DNA from: Hybos culiciformis
Taxonomy: Eukaryota; Arthropoda; Insecta; Diptera; Hybotidae
NCBI GenBank assembly: GCA_964007475.1
Contig: CAXFZM010000052.1
Location: 541,369 to 605,368 of the forward strand
Direction: 5' to 3'
Length of the DNA stretch: 64,000 nt
In this document: in pieces, positions 1 through 11,719 of the stretch
How the letters are laid out: each line of letters starts with the position of its first letter
Numbering within the stretch: position 1 is the stretch's first letter
Program-made: the position numbers and the translations under genes
The notes under the pieces: model-generated
Told to the model about the DNA's origin: nothing
Database searches by the model: none
Seen by the model: the letters and a program-made list of their open reading frames with translations, nothing else

Positions 1-1375
1 TTATATCAACTCTTTATTTGATTTAAAATTCGAGAGAGAACCAACTGCTTTTGCAGACGACGTTGTTTTTGTTTATGACAGCTTGAGCAGAGCTGAACTG
101 TCAGCAGTAAAACAAAATTAATCTTTTTTAGTCTTTCTACTTCTGATTTTAGTAATTGTAAATTATCTTTTCATGGTTCGCAATGTGAAAAATATCATCT
201 TAATTCTTTAGGTCGGCGATGTGCAACCTGCGGCTCATTTGATTTTTATCTGCGGCTCACATCAATGTTTTGATTTACGTAATATGTGGCTCTTTTTTGT
301 ACGAAAAAAACTATTGTTTTGCTTTAATTTAAAAAAAAAATGTTTATTAGCTGGCAGTGATTTGTTTGTTTTGCAAGAAAAGGTAATAAACATAAACTTG
401 GAACATCAACTAGGATTCCAACAACAAAAATTGCACCTGATTTGAATAAATTGAGCCAAAGCAAAAACACTCAAATTTCTCATTAACTTTTATTTATTTT
501 TTTATTTTTTGTAGATTTATTTTATATTTTGTTATGTTTTATGTTGCAATTTTTAATTAAATTACTAGTACAAATTCTGAATTAAATCAAAACCAATAAT
601 TATTTTATTCACTCGTTTTTTTATATGTGGCTCATGCCGAGGTACGAAATTTATTCAGTGGGTCTGGCACGCAATTAAGGTCGCTTTAGGTCGTCATGAT
701 GTAAATGGTTTATGTTGTTCAAGTTGTTTTGAAATCGAAACTGTTTCTTCTTTTAAATATTTAGGTTTGTTTATTGATCAAAACCTTTCTTGGATTAACC
801 ATACTTTGTCCCTTCGCAGATACTTCTTCAGCACCCTAAGGCAATTTTATTTTTTAAAGTATTACTGTTCGCTTAAAGTTTAATTAATGTTTTATTTTGG
901 TATAGTTCATTCTAGGTTGCAATATGGATTTAGTTGTTGGGGTGGAGCCTATAGTAATAAAATTAAGCCTCTTCTGCTTGTGCAGAAACGAAACATATAA
1001 TTAGAGTAATTTACGGTCAAAATAGATTTTGCAATAGTATAAATCTGTTTCAAGTCTTAAATATTTTACGTATTCGTCATTTGTAAACTTCCGGATTATG
1101 AATTCTTTTTTAAAGTCCACTTTTCATTTTTCTTATGTCTCAAATTATAGCCTACGGTCTAATTTGAATAATTTGGTTATCACACCTCGTTTTACTACCA
1201 CCGCTTTCAAAAGATTTTATAACATTTCAGCTCCTCGTGTATTTAATAAGTTAGCCCTTCTCTTACAATGTTCTTCAGCTTTTTTTTCATCAGCTTTTGC
1301 TAAAGATCTTAGGGTTTGGCTTTTGACTAATAATTACGATGAGATCGATTCCTTGCTCATGTAAAGTTTTTTTTC
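1..1375 (+). pseudogene. 3' part of a decayed non-LTR retrotransposon reverse transcriptase (Jockey-like), split by an insertion
   Basis: At the left edge the + strand encodes the end of an RT palm with an FADD catalytic motif (about 45-75). After an interruption (216-683) the RT thumb resumes with KYLGLFID-type sequence (about 755-785) and the QYG..CWGG region (about 915-950). The last part, 1098-1364, is an open 88-codon segment ending in TAA, consistent with the C-terminus of a Jockey/CR1-type ORF2. Several stops and frameshifts lie between the pieces, so the copy is dead. Only the 3' part is in the window. The assignment to a reverse transcriptase is firm; the clade is inferred from the style of the C-terminal region. 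Confidence 0.75.
206..693. mobile_element. ~470-bp insertion flanked by a 10-bp direct repeat (probable hAT-type MITE)
   Basis: The sequence CTTTAGGTCG occurs at 206-215 and again at 684-693, exactly where the RT pseudogene is interrupted. The interior starts with GATGTGCAACCTGCGGCTC and ends with a region holding TGGCTCATGCCG and CTGGCACGCAATT. Both ends carry GTGC and GGCTC motifs in opposite orientation, but the terminal inverted repeats are weak. An 8-bp duplication would suit hAT; the extra 2 bp may be chance. No transposase is encoded. Confidence 0.55.
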
Positions 1376-2091
1376 TTCTATGCCATTATATTTTTTTTTT
1401 TCTCAAGTTATGATATGTTTATAAAATCTTTTTCTTATTTTAAAGATTTTTTATTTTTTTGAATATTTTTTCGAAAACCCCACATAAATTTTGAATTAGT
1501 ATCATACTCTAAATGGTAGTGCGTTAAACACAAATTCTTTCAATTTCTCGCACTTAACTATTTTTTGTAAGCCTCTTGATTGCTTCTTGTGAATGAAAGT
1601 CACTTTTATATTGTGAATAGATATTTAGATATTTTATATTTTTATTCATAATTACATTAAATACGTAGAATACATATATATTTGTTATAAGCATTTATTT
1701 AGTATAATTTAACATTTGTAATTGTAAAGAGGTTTGCAGAAAATAAAGAATATTTTAAATCTTAAAAAAAATCTTAAATCTTAATCTTTAAAGTAAATAA
1801 ATTTACATCAGAAGATTCACTTTGGCTGGAATTAAAAAGAAAAATTCAATTTCCTAAAAAATTAAAAAGGAAAAAAAAATTTTATTTCATGAAAATTAAT
1901 TTTTTAAATTCCATTTTTTTTTTTTACCTACAATTAAAAAGCAGAAATTTCTTTTGGAGCATCCATATTTTTTTTTGAGTAGGTACTTATATGATGTAAG
2001 TAAATTTTTTTTTGGATCTCTTTAAATATTTTTTTCCTTTACATCTTTTTAGTAGATAGGTACACGCATTTAAAAATATAAATATAGTAAA
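1376..2091. other. AT-rich stretch without recognised feature
   Basis: It follows the RT pseudogene stop and includes its 3' UTR (T-rich runs near 1360-1460). No open frame with recognisable protein and no clear repeat pair was found. Confidence 0.6.
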
Positions 2092-2494
2092 GTTCTAAAC
2101 AGGGTTTCGAATTCGAACCGAACCCTGAACCCACTCCGGTTCAATGTTTTTGTTAAATTATGTGAACCTGAACCCGAACCCACTAAAAAAATCGGTTCAG
2201 GTTTAATTTTTAATTACAATTATTACCTAAGTATGCGGCGCGGAGAAATTCGGATGAATCATTAAAAAATATTTTACTTGTTCGTTTAAATGAAATTTTT
2301 TTTAAAAAATTAATAAAATAATCAATAAAAAAAAAACACATTTTAGATTAAACACTACATAGAATTTGTTTTCTTAAAAAAGTTGAACCCGAATCCGAAC
2401 CCGAACCTGAACAGAACCCACTAAATTTTAAGGCATCGAACCCAAACCTGTACCCGTACCAAAAATTTTCGGGGTTCGAAACCTTGGTTCTAAC
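2092..2494. mobile_element. hAT-type MITE (387 bp) with near-perfect 8-bp target duplication
   Basis: The element runs 2100-2486. It begins CAGGGTTTCGAATTCGAACC and ends TTCGGGGTTCGAAACCTTG, giving an inverted repeat around C(A)AGGTTTCGAA. It is flanked by GTTCTAAA (2092-2099) and GTTCTAAC (2487-2494), seven of eight identical, the length expected for hAT. The subterminal regions are rich in GAACCCGAACCTGAA-type tandem hexamers on both sides, which may be transposase-binding repeats. It has no coding capacity. Confidence 0.8.
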
Positions 2495-2682
2495 AAGTTC
2501 AGTTGAATTAATTTTTAGAATTTTAATTTAAATTTTTTTTGATTAATTTTTATGAAAATTTTTTAATTTCATATTAATTTTAAGGTTCTAACAAATTCAG
2601 TTGAGTTAATTTTTACAATTTTAACTATAATTTCTTTTTGATTAATTTTTGATAATTTATTTTGATTTCATTTTCATATTAC
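2487..2682. repeat. 98-bp direct tandem duplication
   Basis: The block starting GTTCTAACAAGTTCAGTTGA at 2487 is repeated with mismatches at 2585 (GTTCTAACAAATTCAGTTGA). The first copy begins at the MITE target duplication, so the insertion probably landed next to or inside this duplicated unit. Confidence 0.7.
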
Positions 2683-2970
2683 CTAACAACCTATCGTGAG
2701 GATTCTTCCGAATAGGGGGCGTGAGCTTTCGTGATGACGTCATCACCAAGGGGTACTATCAGCAATGGGGACTCAGGATATATAAGTCATTGAACCCGCA
2801 AATGACATCTAGTGTCCGAAAAACGCAACTGAAATTTTTTTGAAAAAATGGTTTTTTGCAATTTTACTCGGTAACGGTACATTCTAGAACTATAATTTTT
2901 TTTCTAAAATGCAGGTAATAAAATTACCTATGTTTTAAAAAAAAATTTTCGAAAAATCTCCAAAAACATT

Positions 2971-3445
2971 TACAGGTAACCCTTGATTCACACGGTAGTT
3001 TGGTTCCAAGAATATTCCGTGCTAATTAAAATCGTGTTAATCGACACTAACAATCAATACAAGTAATGGGGTTTGGTTCCAAAAAATTTTTATTTATGTT
3101 TTTAATAGTTGTTATGTAGTGTAAAAAAATAAAATTGAAAAAATTTAACACAAAAATTAAAAGAAATAAATTCGAAAATTAAAAGAAATATAAAAAACAC
3201 GCCAACTCAGGTTGTTTAAATTTGAAAATGTAGAATTATATTTATTTAAAAAGAAAACCAACTTAAATTATACAAATTTAAATTTTTAAACCGCAATAAT
3301 TAAGGGTTTTTCTGAATTTTGAAACCGTGTAAATTCAAAACCGTGATAGAAAATATCGTGTTAGTGAAGGGTGTGCTATAATTTATCAACCGTGTTAAAA
3401 CGAAACCGTGTTATTCAAGTACCGTGTTAATCAAGGATTACCTTA
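2971..3445. mobile_element. Pogo/Tigger-like MITE (~471 bp) with TA target duplication
   Basis: The left end CAGGTAACCCTTGATT (2973) and the reverse complement of the right end AGGTAATCCTTGATTAAC (to 3443) form a terminal inverted repeat that continues into CACGGT. TA dinucleotides flank both sides (2971-2972, 3444-3445). Additional copies of CCGTGTTAA/ACACGGT motifs occur inside near both ends. CAGG-type termini plus TA duplication fit the pogo/Tigger branch of Tc1/mariner. No transposase ORF. Confidence 0.75.
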
Positions 3446-3495
3446 TAACTTTTTCACGCATTTTACCTTTTCACCTTATATTTTTGAAACGGTAA

Positions 3496-4290
3496 ATGGA
3501 ATCAACCCAATTCATGGATTTTGCTAGAGGAGTTGTACAGCCACTATCGTTATATAAAATACAATTTTACGAAATTTTTTTCCTGTCAGTTACCTTTCCA
3601 TTAATTATAAAGAAAAAAAAAATTTTTTTTTTATACAATACACAAAATCTCAATATGACACAAAAACAATCTGAAACTAAATTTTCACAAGAAGAACTAG
3701 TTAAAAATTTTATTCGAAGTTGCACCAATTCTCCACTACTCAAGCCACAATTAAAGATTTTTTCCATGGATCAAATACAGGCCAAAGCCAGATAATCCTA
3801 TATGACAAAATAATTGAGATTTTATCCTTTATAACAAATGAGAATATTAGTACAAAAGATTGGGACCCACTGCTCATATACCTTGAGTGCCAGTCTTTAC
3901 CAAAGGAAAGTTTAAGACTTTGGAAACAATCTTTAGAGTTCCATTCTGAAATTCCCAAGTCGGAAGACCTCTTAAAATTTCTCGACGAAAGATTCAGAGT
4001 GCTTGAAACAATTGATGAAATTCATAACAATTCACCATCAAATCCGATAACCCAATTCATTTAGTTCTCAAACTCAAAATTGGCTAATTTGCCACGCTCA
4101 TCCGCATTTAATCATTAAATGCCCTAAATTTGCAAAAATGCAGCCAGATTCAAGATTGAATTTAACCCGTTCATTAAAATTGTGTTGTAATTGTTTCAGT
4201 AACCATCCTACCAAAAATTGTACCAAAACTAATCCATGTATAATCTGCGGCAAGAAACATCACACATTGTTACACTTAAACCAAATCCAA
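3496..4290 (+). pseudogene. gag: BEL/Pao gag, frameshifted
   Basis: A frame from 3496 passes into a second frame at about 3720 and a third by 4138. The middle segment (3720-4064) contains the WDPLLIYLECQ and SLRLWKQ motifs typical of the BEL gag capsid-like region. The segment after 4138 has the characteristic Cys/His cluster CCNCFSNHPTKNC...CIICGKKHHTLLHL (residues about 17-48 of that frame), the C2HC-type knuckle region that ends BEL Gag proteins. Gag would form the particle shell and bind RNA. At least two frame changes and one stop (TAG at 4062) break it. Family call is firm; function is lost. Confidence 0.8.
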
Positions 4291-4380
4291 AATAACCCAA
4301 ACACTAGCCAAAATAGTACAACCACACAGTCCACAACAAATGAGTCACAATCATCGCACACCCTCGGACCTGTAAAATTG

Positions 4381-5106
4381 CACCGAGTTAGCAAAATTTC
4401 AAAGTCAAACATTAGTACCATTTTAGCCACTGCTGTCATTAAAATTAAAGTCAGAAAGATTTTTTATAAAATCCGAGCTTTAATTGACCCAGGTTCCGAG
4501 ACTTGTTTCATTTCTGAAAATTTTGTTAATTCGACTGGAACGAAAACCTCGAAAATTGTATCTAACATTTCAGGAGTGAGAAGAATGAGCACGCCGTGCA
4601 ATAGTAAAATTACTACATCTTTAATTCCTTAACATTCCAATTTTTCTCTCATCATGAAACTTGAAGCGTTAGTTTTAAGAAAATTGACCGATTTTCTACC
4701 ATCAAAACCTATTAAAATAATTTTATCACCACAATTCCAAGGCCTCGATTGGGCCGATCCTGAGTTTGACTTTCCCCGAAAAATCGATTTATTGATAGGG
4801 GCAGACATTTATGCAACCATAATTCTTGAAAGGTTAATAAAAAATGAAGAAAGTACGGTTGCTGCAACCAAAACTATTTTTGGTTGGATAGTTTTGGGGA
4901 CTTCTGAAAATAATTCCTTTTCAACCATAGTTTCTTTTTGTACAGGAGTTTCAATTGAAAGTGATATAAAACGCTTCTGGGAACTCGAAGAAATATCTGA
5001 TAAAAAACCACTGACTTCTGAAGAAGAGTTCTGCAAAGATCATTTTCAAAACACGCACAGCAGGTTAAAAAGTGGTTACCCTGCCTTTCAAACCAAATAT
5101 TGGTGA
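4381..5106 (+). pseudogene. pro: BEL/Pao aspartic protease and following linker
   Basis: The motif ALIDPGSETCFIS near 4474-4515 is the active-site region of BEL/Pao aspartic proteases, where DPGS replaces the usual DTG/DSG. The frame meets a TAA at 4630 and reopens at 4654. The second frame keeps IDLLIGADIYATI (about 4783-4821) and FGWIVLGT (about 4879-4902), which are conserved between protease and RT in this superfamily. The protein would process the polyprotein in the particle. It is broken by at least one stop and a frame change after 5100. Confidence 0.8.
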
Positions 5107-5227
5107 AAATATCAAATTGGGAAATTCTCGGAATATGGCAAAAACCCGATTGCTCTCTCTAGAGAAAAAATTTGATAATAACCCAGACTTGAAACATTAA
5201 TACGACGAAATTCGCGAAAACCTCACA

Positions 5228-5879
5228 TTGGATCATCTTTCTCGTTCCACGAGTGTAGAAAATGTAACGATTGAAAACGAAAATACTAACATAACCAGCT
5301 GTTACTTACCACCTCACTGTGTCATTAAAGAGAGCAGTCTTACAACCAAAGTTCGAATCGTTTTTGATGGCTCAGCTAAAACAACCTCTCAGTACAGTCT
5401 TAATGATTTTCTTTACACAGGCCCTGCGTTACAACAAGATTCATCAGCCATTCTCATAAATTGGAGAAAACTTCCCTTTGTTGCGACGACAGACATAGAA
5501 AAATGTTTTGACAAACTTTCATTTCTCCTGATCACACAAATTATCAACGTATTTTGTACAGTTTTGCAAAAAATTAAAGTATTCAAGATTTTAGACTACA
5601 ACGTTTAGTTTTCGTTTAAAACCCTCCCCGTTTCTAGCAATAAAAAATTTGTTGCAATTAGCTCAGGATGAAGAACAAAAATATCCCCTCGCAACTTACG
5701 TTATTCGCAATTCTACGTATGTTGATGATTGTTTGGTTGGAGCATATTCTTGTGATGAACTTCAAACTATAATATCTGAACTTATTCAAATGTTACGTGC
5801 AGGTGGGTTCGAACTCCGTAAACGGATTTCCAATGACCCCAAAAGCCAGTCAAACATTCCACAAAGTCATAGATTCTAA
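5228..5879 (+). pseudogene. pol: BEL/Pao reverse transcriptase, fragmented
   Basis: The first piece (5228-5608) has YLPPHCVIKESS, VRIVFDGSAKT and SLNDFLYTGPALQ followed by DIEKCF, corresponding to RT fingers and the first palm aspartate region of BEL elements. The second piece (5649-5879) has YPLATYVIRNSTYVDD, with the YVDD catalytic pair. A deletion or scramble lies between them (about 5520-5650), because the segment between the two palm motifs is shorter than usual and out of frame. The enzyme would copy the RNA genome; this copy cannot. Confidence 0.85.
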
Positions 5880-6342
5880 CCACACAAAAAATTTTGATTT
5901 AAGATACCTATCAAAAACCTTAGGCATCCAATAGGCCAATTCGTTAGATTTTTTCACATTCCAACTAAACTGGTATGAGATGATTGTCCCAATCACCAAA
6001 CGAAACATATTTCCTCAAATTTCTAAAATCTACGATCCACTAGGCCTTATAGCGTCTATTGTTAAAAGTAGAAAGATTCTAATGCAAGAAATTCAAATTT
6101 ATAAGAAGTACCTTTCCAATTCAAAATTCCGAATTTTTTGCATGGACTGATTCACAGATCGTCCTAGCTTGGATCAGATCACACCCAACTAAATGGAAAC
6201 CATTTGTAGGAAATAGGGTAGCCCAAATGGTTGAAAATGTTGGAGGTTTAAAGTTCAATTACGTTCCATCAAAACAAAATCGTGCCGACTTTCCTTCAAG
6301 AGGCCAATCTGCCATAGAGATGGTCAACAATAAAATGTGGTG
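5880..6342 (+). pseudogene. pol: BEL/Pao RT C-terminus and RNase H-type segment, interrupted at its end
   Basis: Scattered frames encode the region between the RT and integrase. The clearest piece, about 6135-6338, includes FAWTDSQIVLAWIRSHP and VPSKQNRADFPSRG, the conserved BEL RNase H-like motifs (W-T-D-S and N-x-A-D-x-x-S-R-G). It stops where the nested LTR element inserts at 6343. When the insert and one copy of the 4-bp target duplication are disregarded, the reading frame continues across the junction into 13033, which confirms that both halves belong to one element. Confidence 0.8.
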
Positions 6343-6904
6343 TGTTACTGTTTTTTGTCTTTTTTTATTACTTCCAATACTTTTACCTTTTTTTGATTTT
6401 AAATAAAAAAACGCGACTTTTTTCTTTTCGATATCTTTATTGTTTGAGTTTTAGAATTACACTGAATATCTTAATTCTGATTTTCTTAGGTTTAAAAGGG
6501 AATTGAAATTTAAATTCCACAATTTTGATTTAGTACTTTGACCAATCAAAATTGGGAATGGGCGGGATTAAATAATTATCAAAGTGCATAATTAACACTT
6601 TGATAATTATTTGAAATTGTAACTTGAGTATCGTTTATTTTATTATTCTTTATTAAAATAAACAAAAATGTTAAATTGACATTTTTGTTTATTCTAAAAA
6701 GAATTAAAAATAAAATATTAGTTTTGAAATATACAAAAATGTTAAATTGACATTTTTGTATATTTCCAAACCGATAAACAATTTGCACGTTAAGTGCTGC
6801 TATTTTATACAGTTGTAAATTGTTACAACTGTATAAAATGAAATCGTGGGAATATGAACAAGGAAATAGGTAACTATAAATAAGGTAAGTAAAAGGGTGC
6901 AACA
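6343..6904 (-). repeat. 3' LTR of the nested non-autonomous element (562 bp)
   Basis: On the + strand it starts TGTTACTG and ends GGTGCAACA, so it has TG...CA termini on either strand. It matches 12471-13032 base for base wherever I compared. It contains internal inverted repeats around AAAAATGTTAAATTGACATT and TACAGTTGTAAATTG. Confidence 0.9.
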
Positions 6905-6922
6905 CCTCCTTTCCAAAAGAAA
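6905..6922 (-). promoter_or_regulatory. Polypurine tract of the nested element
   Basis: On the minus strand the bases just before the 3' LTR read TTTGGAAAGGAGG followed directly by the LTR start TGTTGCACC. A purine run touching the LTR is the plus-strand primer expected for an LTR retrotransposon, and it sets the orientation. Confidence 0.8.
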
Positions 6923-7170
6923 ATGACTTATAGTCATTTGAAAAAATTTTGCGGGGTGTTGCGTCCTTCTCCTTCCCTATTTGGGAGGGGAATGATAGGA
7001 TTAAATTACATATTTATATATGACGCACAGAATCCTCTGTGGTTTACATTGTTTTTAGTAAATTTTTTCATGAAAATGTTTACAAAATTAAAATGGTATA
7101 TATAAAAGTATATGACATAATTTTTTTTTTTTTACGATAAAAAAAAATAGATATAAAAAAAATTTACTAT

Positions 7171-7210
<40 letters not shown>

Positions 7211-8849
7211 GTATTTTAGAAAAAACTTAAAATTTAAAAAAAAAATTTTTTTTTTGATGTTACATAGATAGTTCTTAAGTATAGAAAAAATTTTTTTTTT
7301 TTTTTATAGTACTATTATTATATTTAAATTATAAATATTTTTCTTTCAATATTGATACCATATAATTCCATGTGATGATGTCAATATACCATATAATTTA
7401 TTGATTAGAATTTATCTGTTCTATGGGATACTGCATCGGCCACATGATACAATGATGAATTATATATTTCTCTCTTTTAATTTTTTTTTTGATATCAATC
7501 TAATTTTCCTAAAAATACAAATTAAAAGTTTTGGCAGTTAAAATGTAATAAAAAATTTTATAATTAAAATTTAAAATATTTTTGAATCAGAAACAATATG
7601 GTTTTTGATCGATTAATTTTAGATTAAATGAAAAAAAAAATATTTTGAAATGAAAAAAAAATTGAAATTTGGAATCTTATATATTAAAATAGTTTAGAAA
7701 TAGTATAAAGGAAAAGGTATTCTAACAATAAAATCGCGTATTTTATTGTAGAACGTTTTAAACATAATATTAAGGTAGTCTAGGATAAAGAAGTAGCTAC
7801 TTTAATATAGATTTAAGAATTAACCATATGGAAATATAATAAGATCTAATATTAAAAAAAATTTTATAATATTGTAATTTAACCTATTTTTAAGGTAGTT
7901 AAGTATAAGTATAAGAAAGGTTTTATTAAAAGTTAAGTAGATTAGGGATATGGTACCGATATCCATGTTAAAATTAGCTTATAAGGAGATTATAAAATTA
8001 GGTAATAAATCATTAACATTTGAGAATTTTGACAATAGAAACTTCGTTTGTTATTAGAAGTTATTGTAAAATTAATCAGACATTGATAGTGTTTTTGAGT
8101 TTTCAGATGATGAACAACTTGATGAACAACTTGATGAAAAAAAAAAAACTTCGTGGTTATTAAAGTTATCGCAAAATTTAAGCGAAAATAATCAGAAATC
8201 TGTAATCGGTTTTCAAATGATAATGAAACAATAATAATCGATGATTTCAAATGATAATGAAACAATAATAATCGATGATTTCAAATGATAATGAAACAAT
8301 AATAATCGATGATTTCAAATGATAATGAAACAATAATAATCGAATCCGATTCGAAAATGATAATTTAGAAATATGCGTAAATATTTAATATATTATATTA
8401 TTTTATAAGTATCAATAGTTAAATACTAGATAAATTATAGATAAGGACATGATTTGCTTTATTTAAGTAAATCAGGTTATAAATAAAATAGTTTAAGTCT
8501 GTTTTTGTGAACTAACTGCTCTTTGTTATTTTTATCAATTATGATACAATTAGGTTCACTTATTTAAGATTTAAGACTTATGTAAGATAATATATTATAT
8601 ATTTTTATTTTATGTAATATTAACTTAGACTTATCTAAGTTAATCGATTTTCATAATATTTTATTTTTTTTTTTAAATTCATAAGATGTAAAAAAAAATC
8701 TTCACCGTTATCATATCAACAATCTTTTAACAATCCGAAAACGAATTTGAAATTCTTAAGGAATTTCAAAACAGTGATCTTATTAAGATTGGTGACGAAA
8801 GAAAGTTCTAATGATTATAAGGTGGATTATTTAATTTAATCGTATTAAG
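6923..8849. other. AT-rich 3' internal region of the nested element, no integrase or env recognised
   Basis: This is 1.9 kb between the gag-like ORF stop and the 3' LTR. It holds long poly-T runs on the + strand (7171-7207 and near 7285-7305) and a 34-bp tandem repeat. No env-like or integrase-core protein was found in any frame. Confidence 0.6.
8212..8343. repeat. 34-bp tandem repeat, ~3.9 copies
   Basis: Units begin at 8212, 8246, 8280 and 8314 with TTCAAATGATAATGAAACAA and are nearly identical. It lies in the non-coding 3' internal region of the nested LTR element. Confidence 0.9.
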
Positions 8850-10361
8850 TTAATTACAATTTTTAACGTATCTGGTTATGTCCTTAGACATACCTTTCCA
8901 ATAATGTACTTTCTTTATTTCTCGTATCAATTTATTTATTCCGATAAAGCCTTTATAAAAATCAGCTATTATCTTTTCTTTTTCTGAGTCAATTATGACT
9001 TCATTTAGTTTTGATGTTACCGTAATACTAACATTTTTTAAAACTTGATCCGCAATTTCTTTAAAGTTCTCTATCCGGATATAATTGAATAAATTGTCAT
9101 TTAGCGACATTTGTAATTTTTTAATATTGTAGTTACCGGCCTCTTTTTCTAGCCTGGGTAGTAGTCGATTTAAATCGAGTACTCCTCTAATAACAAAAAA
9201 TTCATCGAGATCTATGCTCGATATTACGTTATTTTTAATTCTTAATATTAACTTAGACTTATCTAAGTTAAACGATAAGCGGACATAATTTTTAACTATT
9301 CTAAAATCGTTACATTGGAATATCTTTGTCGAACGTCTTTTTTTATTTTGGTTAATTTTATTAAAATTAACGTTTTTATTTTTCTCAAAATTCTCATCAT
9401 TGAAATTGTTATTATAATTTCTGTTGAAATTATTTCCTAAATTTCTATTTATATAATTTATATTATTATCGTTATTATAACGGATATTTTGAAAATTTGA
9501 TCTATTTAAACTCGGATTATACACAAAATTCCGATTATTGAACCGATCGGTGTTTTTTCTATTGTTTTTATCGTTATTTTTACATGAAATGTGTGCTATG
9601 GTGTTAGGAGGAAATAAATCCAAGCTAACACTTACAAATTTAGACATTGCTTCATCTACCGTATTGAAATTTTCTGAAAGCATTATTATTTTAATGGATT
9701 CATTTGAGGCATTTTGAATTATTGACCTTACGGTGGAAGTGGTCGTATATTTTTGGGCTAGTACTAGCGGTACTCCGTCAGATATATACGAATTTTCAAG
9801 TTTTTTCGCGAGTTTTTGTAATTTTTTAGAATATTGAATTGCTGTTTTATCATTTTGTTTTAAACTAAGGATCTTAGCTGTGGCTAGATCTGTGGAGTCT
9901 CCCTTAATCTGTGCTCTCAATTGTTTAATTATTTGTTGAACAGTATTTTCTGTTGTTATAAGGTTGCGACAACTGCCTTCTAGCTTAGTTTTAATTAAAG
10001 CCACTAGAAGTGCTGTGTGTTGTCCAACAAATTGGTTAATAAGGGCTAACGCGTCAAGAAAAGATTGTAGATTATCCGGTTTACCGTTAAATGTTGGTAA
10101 GATTTGAGAGGCTAACGTTAAAAATGTAATTGCGTTTAAATTATCATTTTGTGTGATATTCTGGGAGGTTGGTTTTTGAATATCATTACATTTTCGTTTT
10201 TTAATATAATTGAATTTTGGGTTTTCGTATTTTTTATCGCATATGATTTTAAAGTAGATGTTATTATTGATTAACAGAAACAAAAAGGTAATTAATATTT
10301 GATAAAATGTTGCGAATGTGGTTGTGTCATACCGACAATATGTTTCACTTTTATCAAACAT
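8850..10361 (-). CDS. gag: Gag-like protein fused in frame to a relic integrase zinc-finger region (503 aa)
   Basis: Residues about 75-240 have the pattern of errantivirus-type Gag capsid proteins: FNGKPDNLQSFLDAL near 95, IKTKLEGSCR near 128, then a helical stretch to DEAMSKFVSV. Residues about 260-345 are an Asn/Arg-rich linker (N, R and F dominate) that could bind RNA. From about 355 the protein changes to pol-like sequence, and its last 45 residues match the spacing of the HHCC finger of retroviral integrases (KVHYWKGMSKDITRYVKNC), although the two His are lost. I infer that an internal deletion removed protease, RT and RNase H and joined gag to the pol tail. The first ~70 residues are hydrophobic then basic and may not belong to the original protein. 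Confidence 0.7.
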   Translation of the reverse strand: MFDKSETYCRYDTTTFATFYQILITFLFLLINNNIYFKIICDKKYENPKFNYIKKRKCNDIQKPTSQNITQNDNLNAITFLTLASQILPTFNGKPDNLQSFLDALALINQFVGQHTALLVALIKTKLEGSCRNLITTENTVQQIIKQLRAQIKGDSTDLATAKILSLKQNDKTAIQYSKKLQKLAKKLENSYISDGVPLVLAQKYTTTSTVRSIIQNASNESIKIIMLSENFNTVDEAMSKFVSVSLDLFPPNTIAHISCKNNDKNNRKNTDRFNNRNFVYNPSLNRSNFQNIRYNNDNNINYINRNLGNNFNRNYNNNFNDENFEKNKNVNFNKINQNKKRRSTKIFQCNDFRIVKNYVRLSFNLDKSKLILRIKNNVISSIDLDEFFVIRGVLDLNRLLPRLEKEAGNYNIKKLQMSLNDNLFNYIRIENFKEIADQVLKNVSITVTSKLNEVIIDSEKEKIIADFYKGFIGINKLIREIKKVHYWKGMSKDITRYVKNCN

Positions 10362-10888
10362 TTTTATTTCTAAAAAAAAATTGGAAACCGATGTTTATTC
10401 TTATTCTTAATCTTTTAAAACCCAAAGTACAAGAAAGTAAAATATCGTAAAAACCAAAATACCTGATCTAATAATCGAGAATTTAATAACTAGTAATAAG
10501 ACACGATTATATAATATATTTGTATAATGTTTATTTAACATATATGAGAAAATAAAAACGTAATGTATAGACAAGGACATTGTAGTTTACTTATTGCTAA
10601 TAAGTTAATATACGACGTTTTAATAGATTTACTAACGCATAGAGGAGATTGTCTTCAAACAATATAGAGAAATATAATGATATATGTAATATAAAAGTAT
10701 CTTATAATAATATAGTTAGATAATATAATGTAATAATATAATAATAAAGTGTAATAAAATATAATTAAATATATAATATAGTGTTTAGTTTGTTTAGGCA
10801 AATCTTAAAAAGATTTGTCAGGTAAAGTGATTTTACCGATTGATAAGTATCTTAAAAGGCAAATTTATATTTGTGGTTGATAATTATT

Positions 10889-11089
10889 CTAATAAGGGGT
10901 TGGGATTTCAATAGGACGGCTCAATTGTGCCATAGTATATCCTTTATTGAAATATTTTGATTTTATCTTATTAGAATAGTTTTTACATATTCGCATAAAA
11001 ATAAACGCGATTAATACCAAAAATATGATAAAGATTGATATATAAACCGATAGGGGGATTGTTATCGGGAAATTTCTTATAATCATCAT
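10889..11089 (-). CDS. Small single-pass membrane protein (66 aa), unknown
   Basis: I do not recognise this protein. Residues about 8-34 are almost entirely hydrophobic (IPLSVYISIFIIFLVLIAFI), long enough for one transmembrane helix. A Cys follows, then a Lys/Asn-rich stretch (residues 35-50) and a Pro-containing tail ending PIEIPTPY. The positive-after-helix rule suggests an N-out, C-in topology. It sits between the myristoylation-type small ORF and the gag-like ORF, all on the same strand. Its length is short enough that chance is not excluded in this AT-rich sequence, but hydrophobic composition plus position argue for a real gene. Confidence 0.45.
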   Translation of the reverse strand: MMIIRNFPITIPLSVYISIFIIFLVLIAFIFMRICKNYSNKIKSKYFNKGYTMAQLSRPIEIPTPY

Positions 11090-11504
11090 TGTGAAGACAA
11101 AAATGATAATAGGATCTGTATATATATCAAGATTCCATAAATCTTCTAATTGATTGTAAAGAAAGATAAAAAAAAATATAAGTAAAATGTATCAAATATG
11201 ATAGACGGTTTCGATTCGATAATTTATATATTAATGTGACAAATAATTAATTTTAACAATGATTTATATCTTTGTATAAATCAATAGAATAATAAAGGAA
11301 TTCGTTTGTTCATAAATTAAATTTTTTATTTTAGTGAGATATGAAAAACGATTCCAATTTAATATAAAACGAAATGATATAAGGTGTATATTAAACCTTG
11401 GATAAAGAATAAAGTTGTGTTTAAAAATTAAAAATAGTCTTTATTCGAGGAAAAAATATCAAAAAAAAATAAGATCCGAAAAATAGAAAAGTATTGTTCA
11501 GAAA

Positions 11505-11536
<32 letters not shown>

Positions 11537-11719
11537 GTGTTTTGATAGCCTATAATCCTTTTAAACGAATTTTGTTACTTAGGTAAGCAAAGTTATTTCG
11601 TTACAAAGATTTTTATTTTTTAAGGAGTAAAAGGATTTTATATTTTTTTTAAAGAATAAATTAACATTAAAATAAGAAATGTTTTTCTTCAAAATTAATG
11701 TAAAAGTAAAAAAATATAA

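Noticed and set aside
6579..6905. A 108-aa minus-strand frame present twice (also 12707-13030)
   Set aside because: Duplication is explained by the LTRs; the frame crosses LTR hairpins and resembles no protein.
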